Position numbers and translations under genes: made by a program. The notes under the pieces are model-generated. The model was not told the DNA's origin. It saw nothing but the letters and a program-made list of their open reading frames with translations, and ran no database searches. A stretch of DNA of 64,000 nt from Aralia elata (taxonomy: Eukaryota > Streptophyta > Magnoliopsida > Apiales > Araliaceae): the NCBI GenBank assembly GCA_034770075.1, contig JAVJAP010000111.1, positions 124,001 through 188,000 on the forward strand. The letters run 5' to 3'. This document shows positions 11,116-23,200 of the stretch, in pieces (position 1 is the stretch's first letter; every line of letters begins with the position of its first letter).

Positions 11116-12777
11116 CTTCTTAGATAAAGGTGTTTATCATTGAAGGAGCTAGTATGAGGGTAATAGATCTTGAAGGAGTTCAAGAACCACAAAGCACTTT
11201 AAGTCGAACCGAGGAACCTGTAGATAGACCTATTGTACCATAACCAAATCGTAAATCTGGAAGAGTACCGAAGATACCTGGAAGGTATGGATTCATCATA
11301 GAGGATGATGATGAGGTACGCATCATAGAGGATGATGATCCAGTTATATACGATGAGGCCATGAGTAGTAGACACTCAGAGAAATGGCAGATGGCCATGA
11401 AATCTGAAATGGACTCCATGTATGAGAACCAAGTATAGACTCTGGTTACTCCCACAAAAGGGCATAGTGCCTAGAATGTTAATATGGGTCTTTAAGAGAA
11501 AGACTGGGGCAAATGGCAAGGTGGAAACCTATAAGACCAGCCCTGTTTAAAAGTTTTTTCAAGTCAAGGAGTTGACTTTGATAAAACTTTATTACCGGGT
11601 AATGCTCAAGTCCATTTGGATTTTGCTTGTGATTGCAGCTTATTACGAAATCTGGCAAAATGGATGTGGAGACATCCTTCCTCAATAAAGACTTGAGGAG
11701 AATGTATGTATGGTACAGCCAGAGGAATTTGTTTCAAAGGTTGAAGCAAATCGCCTTTTAAGCTACAATGATCCAAAGATGGATTGAAGCAAGCTTCTCA
11801 AAGATGGAACATTCATTTTGATGAGACAATCAAAAGAGTTTGATTTTATCAAAAAAATAAGAATGAACCTTGTGCGTACAAAAGGGTCAGTGGGAGCGTT
11901 GTGGCATTCCTAGTATTATATGTTGATGTACTACTGATAAGGAATAACACACCAATGCTACAATCAGTAAGGATAAAATTATCTAAACATTCCTCCATGA
12001 ATGACTTGGGAGGAGCATCCTATAAATTGGGGATATAAATCTATATAGATAGATTTAAAAGGATGTTCGGCTTGACCCAATTAATGTATATTCATTCGAT
12101 GTTAAAGGCGTTTAGCATGGCAAACTCCAAGAGAGGTCTCATGATGATGAGCCATGGAGTGAATCTCTCTAAAATTGTCCCCAATTGAAAGAGAGATCGC
12201 ATGAGTTACTATCATGTATACAATGAATATACAAGGCTTGATGTTGATCAGTTATATTCTGGAGATGATCACTGTAAGACAGTGATCAACATCTTTAGGT
12301 ACTTAACCGGTACTGAAGATGTGATCATGATTCATGATAGCTCTGAATTAAAACTAGAGGGCTAAACAGACTCAAGTTTTTTAGACTGACCAAGACGATA
12401 ACAAATCCACTTAAAGGTAAATCGTTACCTTGAAAGGTGGTGCAGTGAATTGGAAAAGTTCCAAACAGCAAAACGTTACTAGTTTAGTGACAAAGACAAA
12501 GTATATAGCTGTAAATGTAGCTGCAAGTTGATTGTTTGGATGAAAAGTTCATTACAGAACAAGGAATAGTTCCTAAGTCTCATCTTGGATTCAAACATAT
12601 GTTGCGGCACTTTCATTTGATTAGTGGAATCATTGAAAGAGGAGAAGTCACTATAGAGATAGTGGACTCTCAAGAGCAACATTGCATATCCATTTACTGA
12701 AGCTTTATCCAAATAGCAGGATGATCGTCACTTAGAGAAGAAGGGTATTAGATACCATGACAATTGGCTTTAGTGCA
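11116..12777 (+). pseudogene. Angela B reverse transcriptase-RNase H remnant
   Basis: Recognisable pieces include the RKSGRVPKIPGRYGFI linker, EKWQMAMKSEMDSMY at the RT start, and degraded equivalents of the YVDD region (about 11918-11935) and the RNase H end. Stops and indels are numerous. Several lesions are identical in E: TGG to TAG after the MYENQV segment, a 6-base loss and a 1-base gain in GCTTATTACGAAATCTGG / CAAAATGG, and loss of most of the segment between LSK and the RNase H region. The element is coding-dead. Confidence 0.75.
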
Positions 12778-12787
12778 AGTGGGAGAT
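12778..12787 (+). other. Polypurine tract of Angela B
   Basis: AGTGGGAGAT directly precedes the TG of the 3' LTR. This is the usual Ty1/copia position and form, used to prime plus-strand DNA. Element C has the same tract; E has AGTGGGCGAT. Confidence 0.85.
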
Positions 12788-14599
12788 TGAAAGTAGTATG
12801 CACACAAGCCAATCATATTTGATATGATGTAGGATATACTTTGTAATCTTATTCGGTTGTTAAAGGCATTTTACATTATCTACATGGTGCTGTTATATTA
12901 AATGTGATAAACCCATAGTTTTGAACAATGCTTTTAGAATCGTGATGGGGATCATGCTAATGAGATCTAAATTTTAGATAGCTCACATACTAAAATCGTT
13001 CCTAATCGTTGGATTACTAAAAAGGGGATTAGTGAATCCGGATAGATTAGTACATACGTTGCTTGCTCTTACGAAGAGGATGATTGATCTCAAAATCATT
13101 TGTGTGGAGACACTAAAGCAAGTTTGTAGGTGCTTATTAGAGAATAAGTTCACTGAACGTGGCTCACTAAGGAATACCTAATGGAGTTTTACTCGCTTGT
13201 CAATAGGAATTCCTCTAGTGATAGTAGTACAAGTGATCCTTGGACTTGAGATCATCATAGTATCCTGTGTGTGATGAGTTATACTTTGACATATCGATCC
13301 CTTAAGACTCTTAGCGTATATCAAAGGGTATGATTGGGTATAATAAGTTGTACATGGAGATAGGTGAATGGTCAACAAAGAATCTACCACTTCTAGTAAA
13401 AGGAGTGAATGTCCTATGTAATTCGATAAATGACGACTTAGAAGTCTTTGGCCAAAGCAGAATGAAATTAGAAAGGAGTTTCTAATTTGCGTTATCAGAG
13501 TTGTGCATTTGAGAATCGAAATACATATAATTAAATAAAATAAGACTTGACAATAATTCCATGTCTTATATTTAATTGGGACATTGTATGGTAGAAGGAT
13601 TGAATTGTACTATAACTATTCACTGAAATGTTCTTTTGTGATTAATGTTAAAATCTATATTATCTGGAAAGTCGTTGATCGCTAAGGGGGATTACCCTTA
13701 TTGTAGAATAAATATTATTTATTTAAATAAATTAAATAGTTTAATTTATTTATTTAAATAAAATTAGAATTGTTCTAATTGATTTATTCACAACCGTTTT
13801 AATATGGAGAACTTAAAGGGTCACACCGCAAAAGAAAAATATTTATTTAAGAAGTAAATGACATAATTATAATAATAAGTTAAGTGTATTTAATTTACTC
13901 TATGGAGATAGAATAAATTAAATAGCTTAATATTTATTATTTACTATTTTGGAAATATTATATAAATTAATAAGATGAGTCTTATTATTATTATTATTAC
14001 TATTACTATTATTTAATTCCTAATAGTGATTGAAAATTAATTAATAGAAGCACTCTCTCATAAATTCCTAATTGGATTAGGAGTTTAATTAATTAAAGGA
14101 GTTTAATTAAAATAAAAACCCTAATTCTAAATAGTTTAGGAGGGTTCCCTATATCTATAAATAAGAGGAGTCTTATCATGATTTAGGGTGAGACAGTTAC
14201 ATACTCTTCCATATGAATTGGAGATAGAGAGTACTTGCAATTTCTATAGAGATAGAAACTAGGGTTTTGCTAACACCCATCTTTTTGAATAACTATTCTT
14301 CCTTGGTGGATCACCTCTAGAGGCCAAACACTTGGGTGGCTAACGTTGATCAAGCAAAGGAATTTAGTCGGTGGAATTGAAGGAGAACGTGAAGGAATTG
14401 GAGGTGAACTTGTACCCGAGGAAGCACGGTTCTACGAGGGTATAATTTTTATTTCTATCTCTTTCGTTTATATCGTTAATTGAGCACATCGATTGATCAT
14501 GGTGATGGTTTGTATGAAAAATTTTAAAATCCGTTTTATTGCGCTTCTGCACTATTTATGTAATTTGATTGCATGTTCATGCTATATACAAACCTAACA
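12788..14599 (+). repeat. 3' LTR of Angela element B
   Basis: The LTR begins TGAAAGTAGTATGC after the PPT and ends AAACCTAACA, followed by GCTAG, the right target duplication. It has the short U3 variant like its partner. TATA-type CTATAAATAAGAGG is retained near 14155-14168. Confidence 0.95.
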
Positions 14600-14604
14600 G
14601 CTAG

Positions 14605-14941
14605 TAGATCCTAATCCTGATGAGGAGATTGGAGCGAGTCAGATGATGAGTATCGATAGACACAAGGAGATAGTTGCAGGGTTAGTACAGCAGTCCACCG
14701 AGGACCTAGAGGCTGCCAACTTTCGAACATATGTAGCTGAAGGTTTGTTGGAGAGTGAGAGGGATAACACTCGTCGTCTTAGGACACTCCTCCAGAGTGC
14801 TCAGAAGGAAAGGCAAGATGCACATATGCATTTATACCGAGCTCACAAGGGATGCCAGGATACATTTGAAGGCCTAGCGTCGGGTGCTTAGGTATCCCGT
14901 AGAGGAGAGGAAGGTAGATTATATGATAGATAGATCAGTGG
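14605..14941 (+). pseudogene. Accessory ORF of gypsy A, C-terminal part
   Basis: This continues the frame interrupted at 5611 (P-V-D-P-N-P-D-E across the insertion point). It encodes DRHKEIVAGLVQQSTEDLEA, then a charged helical stretch with LLESERDNTRRLRTLLQSAQ that looks coiled-coil. Compared with element D, a 2-base deletion near 14875 shifts the frame into a TAG at 14889-14891. Solo LTR S then interrupts at 14941. The last codons, homologous to HMTRDAYKG in D, lie at about 17783-17820. Confidence 0.7.
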
Positions 14942-15079
14942 TGTGACACCCCCAAATCCGGGTACTTCGTTTCCTCAGGATTTGGTGTTCACTATCCAAA
15001 AATATCAACCTGTGACACCCCCAAATCCGGGTACTTCGTTTCCTCAGGATTTGGTGTTCACTATCCAAAAATATCACAT
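14942..15079. repeat. 69-bp direct duplication at the terminus of LTR S
   Basis: Two adjacent copies (14942-15010 and 15011-15079) start with TGTGACACCCCCAAATCCGG and differ only at their last few bases. In element orientation this is a duplicated LTR 3' end (U5), perhaps from slippage during reverse transcription or later replication. Confidence 0.85.
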
Positions 15080-16308
15080 CACATCTAACTACCCATTCAA
15101 ATATAAATGAAAATACTTGAATAGAAATAGAAATCTCCCATTAAAGGGTTACAATATCTTTAACAAACAAATCCCAGGTCGTCTAACCTTAATAATACAT
15201 AAATGCGGAAACATAAAATAAGTCTATTACATAATCATCACTTTAACACATATAACAAGTCTTCATCACTTGTTTGCTTTGCCTTTGCCCTTACTAGTGG
15301 ACGGCTCATCATTTCTCTCAACTTTAGCTGCAATGTTATTATGCAAGAGTGAGCAATGATTGCCCAACAAGTATAACAACAACAGTAATAATAACATGCG
15401 AAATAATTAACGGATATCGAATAATTGAAGATTTAGCTTTTGAGTCAAGAAGGTAAAACAAGATTCAAAAGAACGTCTGAGGGTCTTAAGACCACGAACT
15501 ATGTCCCAGGTTGTCAAGTATTCCTACTTTAAACCTTTAACAGTCGTAAGACTATATGGACCTTGCTTCTCGTACTCAGGGGATCAGCCCTTTGTACCAT
15601 GTATGTGCACAACATCTGAACGCTAACGCGTAAATAAATCCCCTATATTAGGGTTGTTCATCTCAGTTTGACATCGGAGTCCGCACCAAAGGAAGTTTGG
15701 TTTGGATTTACTACAATAACGTTTCTAGAATTTAGAACGCTCATCAACTATGAACTAGTCGAATCAAAAAGGGTTCGCTAGTCAATCAAGGTTCAAAAAG
15801 GTGTAATTCGAGAATCAAAACTAAATCTCACAAAAGGTACGATTGAATACGTTCTATATAACTGAAGCATTACAAAGAGGAAATTAAAAACGTCTCATTG
15901 AATCCATGAAATGGAATGGAATAGAAACATTAACTTGCTCAAGAAGTAATAGCATTATGAAGCTTGTATTCTATGATAATGAAATTTAGAATCTTGCGTA
16001 AACGTAAAAGTAAGGATAAGATACTTGCCTCGTGCGTAGACTATAAATTTAATACTCACGTTCTCTAATCAACCTATACATTCCGTTTATAAAACAGTAA
16101 CAATAATTAGTTACAGTATTATAGACACATCAAAACTCATTCTCATCTAAAATTTCTATTTTAATAGCTCAGTTGACACCGAACAATCAATGGGCTTATG
16201 CTACCACCTTTCACAGTAATTTAACATTCATTTTATACATTAGCCTAAGCTTTAGGCATAACCACGATTTCATACCATGATCACAAAGAAAGAATAAATT
16301 TTTTTTTT

Positions 16309-16507
16309 ATTTCTCGCTGGGGCGGGAAAACTCTTCACAAAAATCTCGCCGGGGCGAGCTCTCGCTGGGGCGAGAAATTGCTTCACAAAACTCTCGTCGG
16401 GGCGAGCTCCCCGCCGGGGCGAGAAATTGCTTCACAAAATTCTCGCCGGGGTGAACTCCCCGTCGGGGCGAGAGATCCCTTCACAAAATTCTCGCCGGGG
16501 CGAGAAT
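16309..16507. repeat. GC-rich CTCGCCGGGGCGAG hairpin array inside LTR S
   Basis: About nine short blocks of the form CTCGCCGGGGCGAG or CCCCGCCGGGGCGAG are separated by AATTGCTTCACAAAA-like spacers. Each block is self-complementary (CTCGCC/GGCGAG). The array is sharply GC-rich inside AT-rich DNA. Related AATTCGCCCCGGCGAG-type motifs occur near 56242-56366. Ordinary short frames through it are repeat artefacts. Confidence 0.8.
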
Positions 16508-17777
16508 TACGAAATCCAGTTTTTGCAGTTCGCGAAGAACGCAGAAACAGGCCAAAAATTTCCCATTTTGTTATTCGTACATCAAATTAAACATGCCCAA
16601 TTATCAAATATGGTATGAAATCAAAACCCATTCCATAAACAATGATTTTAGCATCACAAATAATCTATACAACCTAATTAAAGACCAAAAATCTAACTGT
16701 TCATACTTATTATGAAGTTTTGATACAGTTAACAAAATTAATCGCAGTAAATTCATTTCTTAACCAAATCAATCCGTTTAAGTTTCATTCTTTTCATTTT
16801 TACATGCATAGACATATTCAGTAATCAATTTAACCAATTAACATGTAAATCAAGTACCAATTTTGTACATTTAAACCATGTTCATAAGTAACTACTCTGT
16901 AATTTCAGAACTTGTAATTAAAGCATGATTTCATGAATTTAACTACTCTAAATCATATAATAGCAATACAAAACACATCAAAGCATACTTACAATCATCT
17001 AATATCAATTTATTAAAAGTTTGGCCATAGAATTTACTATATAGAGAACTCAGAAGCATACATTCATGGAATAAAATTTGGAAGAACATAAATCAAAGTT
17101 GAATTTAAGGAATTTACCTTGATTGGTGGTTTAGATTGCTAGAAATCCTTCTTTAATTCTCCAAACTACTTTGTAGATCACAATTTTTCTCAAGTTTTTC
17201 TCTCTGTGTTTGCTAAGTTGGCTTAGAAAATAATACCTTAATAAGAGTACGTGAGATTTAAATCTGACTAATGGTGTCAGTTAATCCCATAATGGGTTAA
17301 CTGACATCAACCCCCATTAGGGCCTCGTTTGGCTAGCTCTTTATTCTTCCTTATAGTTTATTTTAATAACTAGCTTATTACATAGTTTCATGTCACACTT
17401 TAATCAACTAAATAATTTAATAAAATCAAATATATAAAACAGAATAATTCTACATTAAATCACATAGTCATATAAATAAAATTCTCATTTATTAATAATG
17501 ACAATTTACTAATTCTCTAATTAATAATTAAATTAATTAGGAATAACATTATACTCATTTAAATAATATATTTAATCAAATAAATTCAATTAAACACATA
17601 TTTTAAATATAAAAATTCTCTACATTAATATAATTAATGTAACACATATAATTAAATTAATCTACCACAAATTCATCGATTAATTAATTAACTCAGGAAT
17701 TAAATCATCGAAAAATATTTATTTAATTCAATAAATATTTAAAATAAGTTACAAAAATTTTCGTTCGTCACAAGTGG

Positions 17778-18047
17778 TCTGTCATATGGTCCAGGATGCT
17801 TATAAGGAGACACGTGATCGTTCAGTCTAGTTTAGTACTTAAGTTTATTTTCTATAGTTTGTATTATAAAGATTTTGGGTTGTAAAATAGGGAATCTTTG
17901 TACTAACTAGTGGTAGTATAAACCACTAATCAAATATGTAACCGTTCTGCATGTGATATACAAATTGTGTTTGTACAAATCAAATTGTTAATTCTATGTG
18001 TAGTATATACTTGTATTTATACTTGTCTTTTCTTTATTTTTAGAATC
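17778..18047 (+). other. Spacer between accessory ORF and gag of gypsy A
   Basis: It holds the last codons of the accessory ORF (to about 17830), then an AT-rich stretch with TACTAACTAGTGGTAGTATAAACC and a T-rich tract ending TTTTTAGAATC just before the gag ATG. The corresponding D spacer (61577-61800) is clearly homologous. No other gene is seen. Confidence 0.6.
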
Positions 18048-19201
18048 ATGACATCAGGACGAAGAAACCAGACCGGAAATGAGACTAATGAACCAAACCC
18101 CACCCAACAACTAGTAGACTTACTATTAGGAGCCTTACAAGGTCATCCACCACACAAGCCCAACATAAATAATCCACATAGGTCATCATTTAAAGACTTT
18201 AAAACAGTCAGCCCACCTGAGTGCAAGGGAACTGTGGATCCAGTTGAAGCCCAAACTTGGGTAACTGAAATAGAAAAGTTCTTCACTATAACAAACGTAA
18301 GTGAGGAACAAAAGACAATCTTTGCTACCTTTTTCCTAAAAGGTGAGGCAAACTTCTGGTGGGAAACAACAAAAACCAGGGCCAATGAAGGGGTAATTCC
18401 TTGGGTAAGATTCAAAGATCTATTCTTTGAAAATTACTTTCCACAAACCATGCAAGACCGAATGGAGGTTAAATTTTTAGAACTAAAACAAGGGAAAATG
18501 ACTGTATCTCAGTATACAACCAAGTTTAACGAATTATCTCGTTTTGTCCCACATCAAGTAAACTCTGAGACAAGAAAAACTAGGAGATTTGAGGAAGGGT
18601 TGAAACCTCAGATAAGGAGTAGGATATCAATCTTCCAGTTGAAGACGCTTTCAGAAATTCTTGAGAAGGCTATCATAGCCGAGACCGAGAATGAAAATCT
18701 TCTCAAATTCCATAAGGAGAAGTGGAGTTAGAATGAAGAGGGAAAATTCAAAGGAGAAATCAGTAAAGGGGGTAATAATAACAACAAGAGGAAGTGGGAT
18801 ACCACTTTTTCTACTAAGTTTGGGAAAAAAAGGGAATAATTACAATAACAACAACACTGCCAACAGAAACCAGAATAACAAGATGGAACGTTGTGTCACA
18901 TGTGGAAATAACCATCTGTGAGTATGTCGTAGGAAGGTGGTTACCTGTTACAGCTGTGGTCAGAAGGGACATTATTCCAATGATTATCCCAAGAAGAGTA
19001 CTAATAACACCAATCAGGGTAATCAGAATTATAAGTGTTATAATTGTGACGCAACAGGTCATATATCTAGAAATTGTCCAAAGAATAGGAACCAAACCGG
19101 GGGAGGAAATCAAACCACAAACAACACCCTCAATCCAATAGTAGCAGGAGCTGGAAGTCAGAGTCGTCCAACCACCAGAACATTTAATATGACGATGAGG
19201 G
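18048..19201 (+). pseudogene. Gag (capsid/nucleocapsid) of gypsy A, 5' segment
   Basis: ATG 18048 gives MTSGRRNQTG, aligned with the MASGRRTQTR start of D. Residues ~45-210 form a Retrotrans_gag domain with AQTWVTEIEKFF, FFLKGEANFWW and FFENYFPQTMQDRMEVKFLE. It is open to a TAG at 18729-18731, then frameshifted. Three zinc knuckles follow near 18893-19080: the first has an internal stop, the second ends in Tyr instead of Cys, and the third (CYNCDATGHISRNC) is intact. Angela E interrupts at 19201, and reading resumes at 28298. Gag would coat element RNA. Confidence 0.85.
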
Positions 19202-21030
19202 TGTTAGGTTTGTATATAGCGCAAATCATGCAATCAAATTACATAAATAGTGTGGAAGCGCAATAAAACGGATTTTAAATTTTTTCATACAAACCATCAC
19301 CATGATCATCCATGTACTCAATTATTAATTAAACGAAAGAGATAAAGTATGAGAATCATACCGTTGTAGAACCATGCTTCCACAAGTACGAGTTCACCTC
19401 CAAATCCTTCGCGTTCTCCTTGAATTCCACCTATTAAATTTCTTCCTTTGATCAACGTTAGTCACCCAAGTGTTTGGCCTCTAGAGGTGATCCACTAAGA
19501 AATAATAGTTGTTCAAAAAGATGGGTGTTGGTAAAGCCCTAGTTTCTATCTCTATAGAAATTGCAAGTACTTTCTCTCTCCAATTCTTATGGAAGAGTGT
19601 GTAACTCTCTAACCCCAAATCATGATAAGACACCTCTTATTTATAGATATAGGGAACCCTCCTAAACTATTTAGGATTAGGGTTTTTATTTTAATTAAAC
19701 TCCTTTAATTAATTAAATTCCTAATCCAATTAGGAATTTATGTGAGAGTACTTCTATTAATTAATTCCCAATCCCTATTAGGATTTAAATAATAGTAATA
19801 GTAATAATAATAATAAGACTCCTCTTATCAATTTATATTTAATATTTCTAAAATATTAAATAATAAATATTAAGCTATTTAATTTATTCTATCTCCATAG
19901 ATTAAATTAAATACACTTAACTTATTATTACAATTATGCCATTTATTTCTTAAACAAATATTTTTTATTTGTGGTGTAACCCTTTAGGTTCTCCATATTA
20001 AACCGGTTGTGAATAAATCAATTAGAACAATTCTAATTTTATTTAAATAAATAAATTAAACTATTTAATTCATTTAAATAAATAATATTTATTCTACAAT
20101 AAGGGTAAGCCCCCTTAGCGATCAACGACTTTCCAGATAATATAGATTTCAACATTAATCACAAAAGAACCTTTCAGTGGATAGTTACCGTACAATTCAA
20201 TCCTTCTACCATACAATGTCCCAATTAAATATAAGACATGGAATTACTATCAAATCTTATTTTATTTAATTATATGTATTTCGATTCTCAAATGCACAAC
20301 TCTGATAACGCAAATTAGAAACTCCTTTCTAATTTCATTCTGCTTTGGCCAAAGACTTCTGAGTCGTCATTTATCGAATCACATAGGACATTCTCTCCTT
20401 TTACTAGAAGTGGTAGATTCTTTGTTGATCATTCACCTATCTCCATGTATAACTTATTATACCCAATCATACCCTTTGATATACCCTAAAGGTCTTAAGG
20501 GACATGTCAAAGTATAGCTCATCATACACAAGATACTATGATGATCTCAAGTCCAAGGATCACTTGTACTACTATCACTAGAGGAATTCCTATTGACAGG
20601 CGAGTAAAACTCCATTAGGTATTCCTTAGCGAGCCACGCTCAGTGAACTTATTCTCCAATAAGTACCTACATACTTACTTTAGTGTCTCCACACAAATGA
20701 TTATGAGATCAATCAACCTCTTCCTAAGAGCAAGCAACGTATGTACTAATCTATCCGGATTCACTAATCCCCTTTTTAGTAATCCAATGATTAAGAACGA
20801 TTTTAGTTTGTGAGCAATCTTGAATTTAGATCTCATTAACATGATCACCATCATGATTCTAAAAGCATTGCTCAAAACTATAGGTTTATCACATTTAATA
20901 TAACAACACTATGTAGATACTATAAAATGCCTTTTAAGAAAATCAATTCTTTTATTAATAAATGAATAAGATTACAAAGTATATGCTATATCATATCAAA
21001 TATGATTGGCTTGTGTGCATACTACTTTCA
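19202..21030 (-). repeat. 3' LTR of Angela element E
   Basis: TGTTAGGTTTG to CTACTTTCA on the + strand, 1829 bp. It has the long U3 variant (CTTTTAAGAAAATCAATTCT plus TTATTAATAAATG). It abuts the PPT at 21031 and the left duplication GAGGG at 19197-19201. Confidence 0.95.
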
Positions 21031-21040
21031 ATCGCCCACT
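21031..21040 (-). other. Polypurine tract of Angela E, interrupted
   Basis: On the minus strand AGTGGGCGAT directly precedes the 3' LTR. Compared with AGTGGGAGAT in B and C, one purine has become C. Confidence 0.7.
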
Positions 21041-23200
21041 TGCACTAAAGCCAATCGCCATGGTATCTTATACCCTTCTTCTCTAAGTGACGATCATCCT
21101 GCTGTTTGGATAAAGCTTCAATAAATGGATATGCAATGTTGTTCTTGAGAGTCCGCTATCTCTATAGTGACTTCTCCTCTTTCAATGATTATACTAATCA
21201 AATGAAAGTGCCGCAACACATGTTTGAATCCAAGATGAGACTTAGGAACTATTCCTAGTTCTGTAATAAACTTTTCATCCAAACAATCAACTTGCAGCTT
21301 CATTTACAGCTATATACTTTGTCTTTGTCACTAATCCAACAACTCTTTGCTGTTTGGAACCTTTCCTGTTTAGAACCTTTCCAATTCACTCCACCACCAT
21401 TTAAGGTAACAATTTACCCTAAAGTGGATTTGTTATCATCCTGGTCAGTCTAAAAAACTTGAGTCTATTTAGCCCTCTAGTTTTCATTCAGATCTACCAC
21501 GAATCATGATCACATCTTTAATACCGGTTAAGTACTTAAAGATGTTTATCACTGTCTTACAGTGATCTTCTCTAGAATTTGACTGATCAACATCAGACCT
21601 TATATATTCATTGCATTCATGATAGTAACTCATGCGATCTCCTTTTTATTGAGGACAATTTAAAGAGATACACTCCATAGCTCATCATCATGAGACCTCT
21701 CTTGGAGTTTGCAATGCTAAACACTTTTAGCATCGAATGAATATACGTTCATTGGGTCAAGCCGAACATCCTTTTAAATCTAATTATATAGATTTATATC
21801 CCCAATTTATAGGATGCTCCTCCCAAGTTATTCATAGAGAAATGTTTAGACAATTTTATCTTTACTGATTGTAGCATTGGTGTGTTATTCCTTATCAGTA
21901 GTATATTAACATATAATACCAAGAATGTCACAGTGCTCCCACTGACCCTTTTGTACACACTAGGTTCATTCTCGTTTTTGATAAAATCAAACTCTTTTGA
22001 TTGTCTCATCAAAACGAATATTCCATCTTTGAGAAGCTTGCTTCAATCTATCAATGAATCATTGTAGCTTAAAACACAATTTGCTCTGGCTGTATCATAC
22101 ATATATTCTCCTCAAGTCTTCATTGAGGAAGGGCGTCTCCACATCCATTTTGCCAGATTTCGTAATAAGCTGCAATCACAAGCAAAATCCAAATGGACTT
22201 GAGCATTACCCGGTAATAAGATTTTATCACAGTCAACTCCTTGTCTTGAAAAACCTTTTAAACAGGTCTGGTCTTATAAGTCTCCACCTTGCCATTTGCC
22301 CCAGTCTTTCTCTTAAAAACCCATATTCACACTCTAGGCACTATGCCCTTTTGTGGAGTAACCAGAGTCTATACTTGGTTCTCATACATGGAGTCCATTT
22401 CGGATTTCATGGCCATCTGCCATTTCTCTGAGTGTCTTCTACTCATAGCGTCATCGTATATAACTGGATCATCATCCTCTATGATGCGTACCTCATCATC
22501 ATCCTCTGTGATGAATCCATACCTCCCAGGTATCTTCGGTACTCTTCCAGATTTAGGATTCGGTTGTGGTACAATAAGTCTATCTACAGGTTCCTCGATT
22601 CGACTTAAAGTGCTTTGTGGTTCTTGAACTCCTTCAAGATCTATTACCCTCCCACTAGCTCCTTCAATGATAAACACCTTTATCCAAGAAGGCAGCGTGT
22701 AGGATTATAGTAATAATACCCTAAACTTTCTTTATGATATCCTATAACTCTACACTTGTCAAATTTTGTCCCAAACTTATCTTTGAAACCTTTTCACATA
22801 AGCTGGACAACTCCTTATCTTAACATACTTAAGATTAGGAATCCTCCCTATCCATAACTTTTATGGAGTCTTGGGGCCGGATTTTGAGGTTATCTTATTT
22901 TGTAGATATGCAGCCGTTTCTAGGGCATAACCCCAGATGGATACTAGAATGTCGGTAAAAATCATTATGGACTGCACCATGTCTAACAAGGTATAATTAC
23001 TCCTTTTTAGATACACCAATCAATTATTGCGTATCAGGAGGTGTCCATTATGAGAAAATACCATTTTGAGATGATCTAGAAACTCATTGCACAAGTATTC
23101 CTTCCTCGATCTGATCAAAGAACCTTAATACTTTGTCAATATGTTTCACTTATGAATTCTTTGAACATTTCAAATGATTCAGACTTGTATTTTATCAAAT
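21041..23200 (-). pseudogene. Angela E RNase H-RT-integrase C-terminal remnant
   Basis: Reading leftwards on the minus strand: integrase C-terminal pieces, a linker still open at 22677-22369 (PNPKSGRVPKIPGRYGF, EKWQMAMKSEMDSMYENQV), then frameshifted RT and RNase H. The TAG after MYENQV, the GCTTATTACGAAATCTGG 6-base loss and the CAAAATGG base gain are all shared with B. A YVDD-like LYVNILLIRN trace (Asp-Asp lost) lies near 21903-21940. Non-functional. Confidence 0.75.

Larger units (their letters stand above)
5612..14599 (+). mobile_element. Angela-like Ty1/copia element B, full length but coding-dead
   Basis: Both LTRs (5612-7413 and 12788-14599), PBS, PPT and a decayed gag-pol interior are present. 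Flanking duplications are GCCAG (5607-5611) and GCTAG (14600-14604), one C/T difference. The interior can be aligned by eye to element C but has many stops, frameshifts and deletions, including loss of the GAG-pre-integrase finger, so it cannot encode its own integrase. It lies inside the accessory ORF of gypsy A. In the first ~210 bases of the two LTRs I count about 11 differences, so it is older than element E. Confidence 0.95.
14942..17772 (-). repeat. Solo LTR S of a gypsy-type element
   Basis: The sequence runs TGTGACACCCCCAAATCCGG ... TTCGTTCGTCACA, flanked by a perfect 5-bp duplication AGTGG (14937-14941 and 17773-17777). The left end is the reverse complement of a gypsy LTR end (compare GGGGGCGTCACA at 34487-34498), so the LTR lies on the minus strand. 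Its 2831-bp length is close to the B2 LTR (about 2826 bp). It contains no gene. It holds a 69-bp terminal direct repeat and a GC-rich hairpin array; the rest is AT-rich and unremarkable. Confidence 0.85.

Noticed and set aside
16309..16507. Possible CRISPR array because of regular short repeats and spacers
   Set aside because: The repeats are palindromic GC blocks only ~14 bases long, and the spacers are themselves repeats (TTCACAAAA). The context is a plant LTR.
16378..16618. Overlapping frames with repeated RRGELPVGAR-like residues
   Set aside because: They are produced by the CTCGCCGGGGCGAG array in LTR S, open in more than one frame because the repeat lacks stops; no coding evidence.
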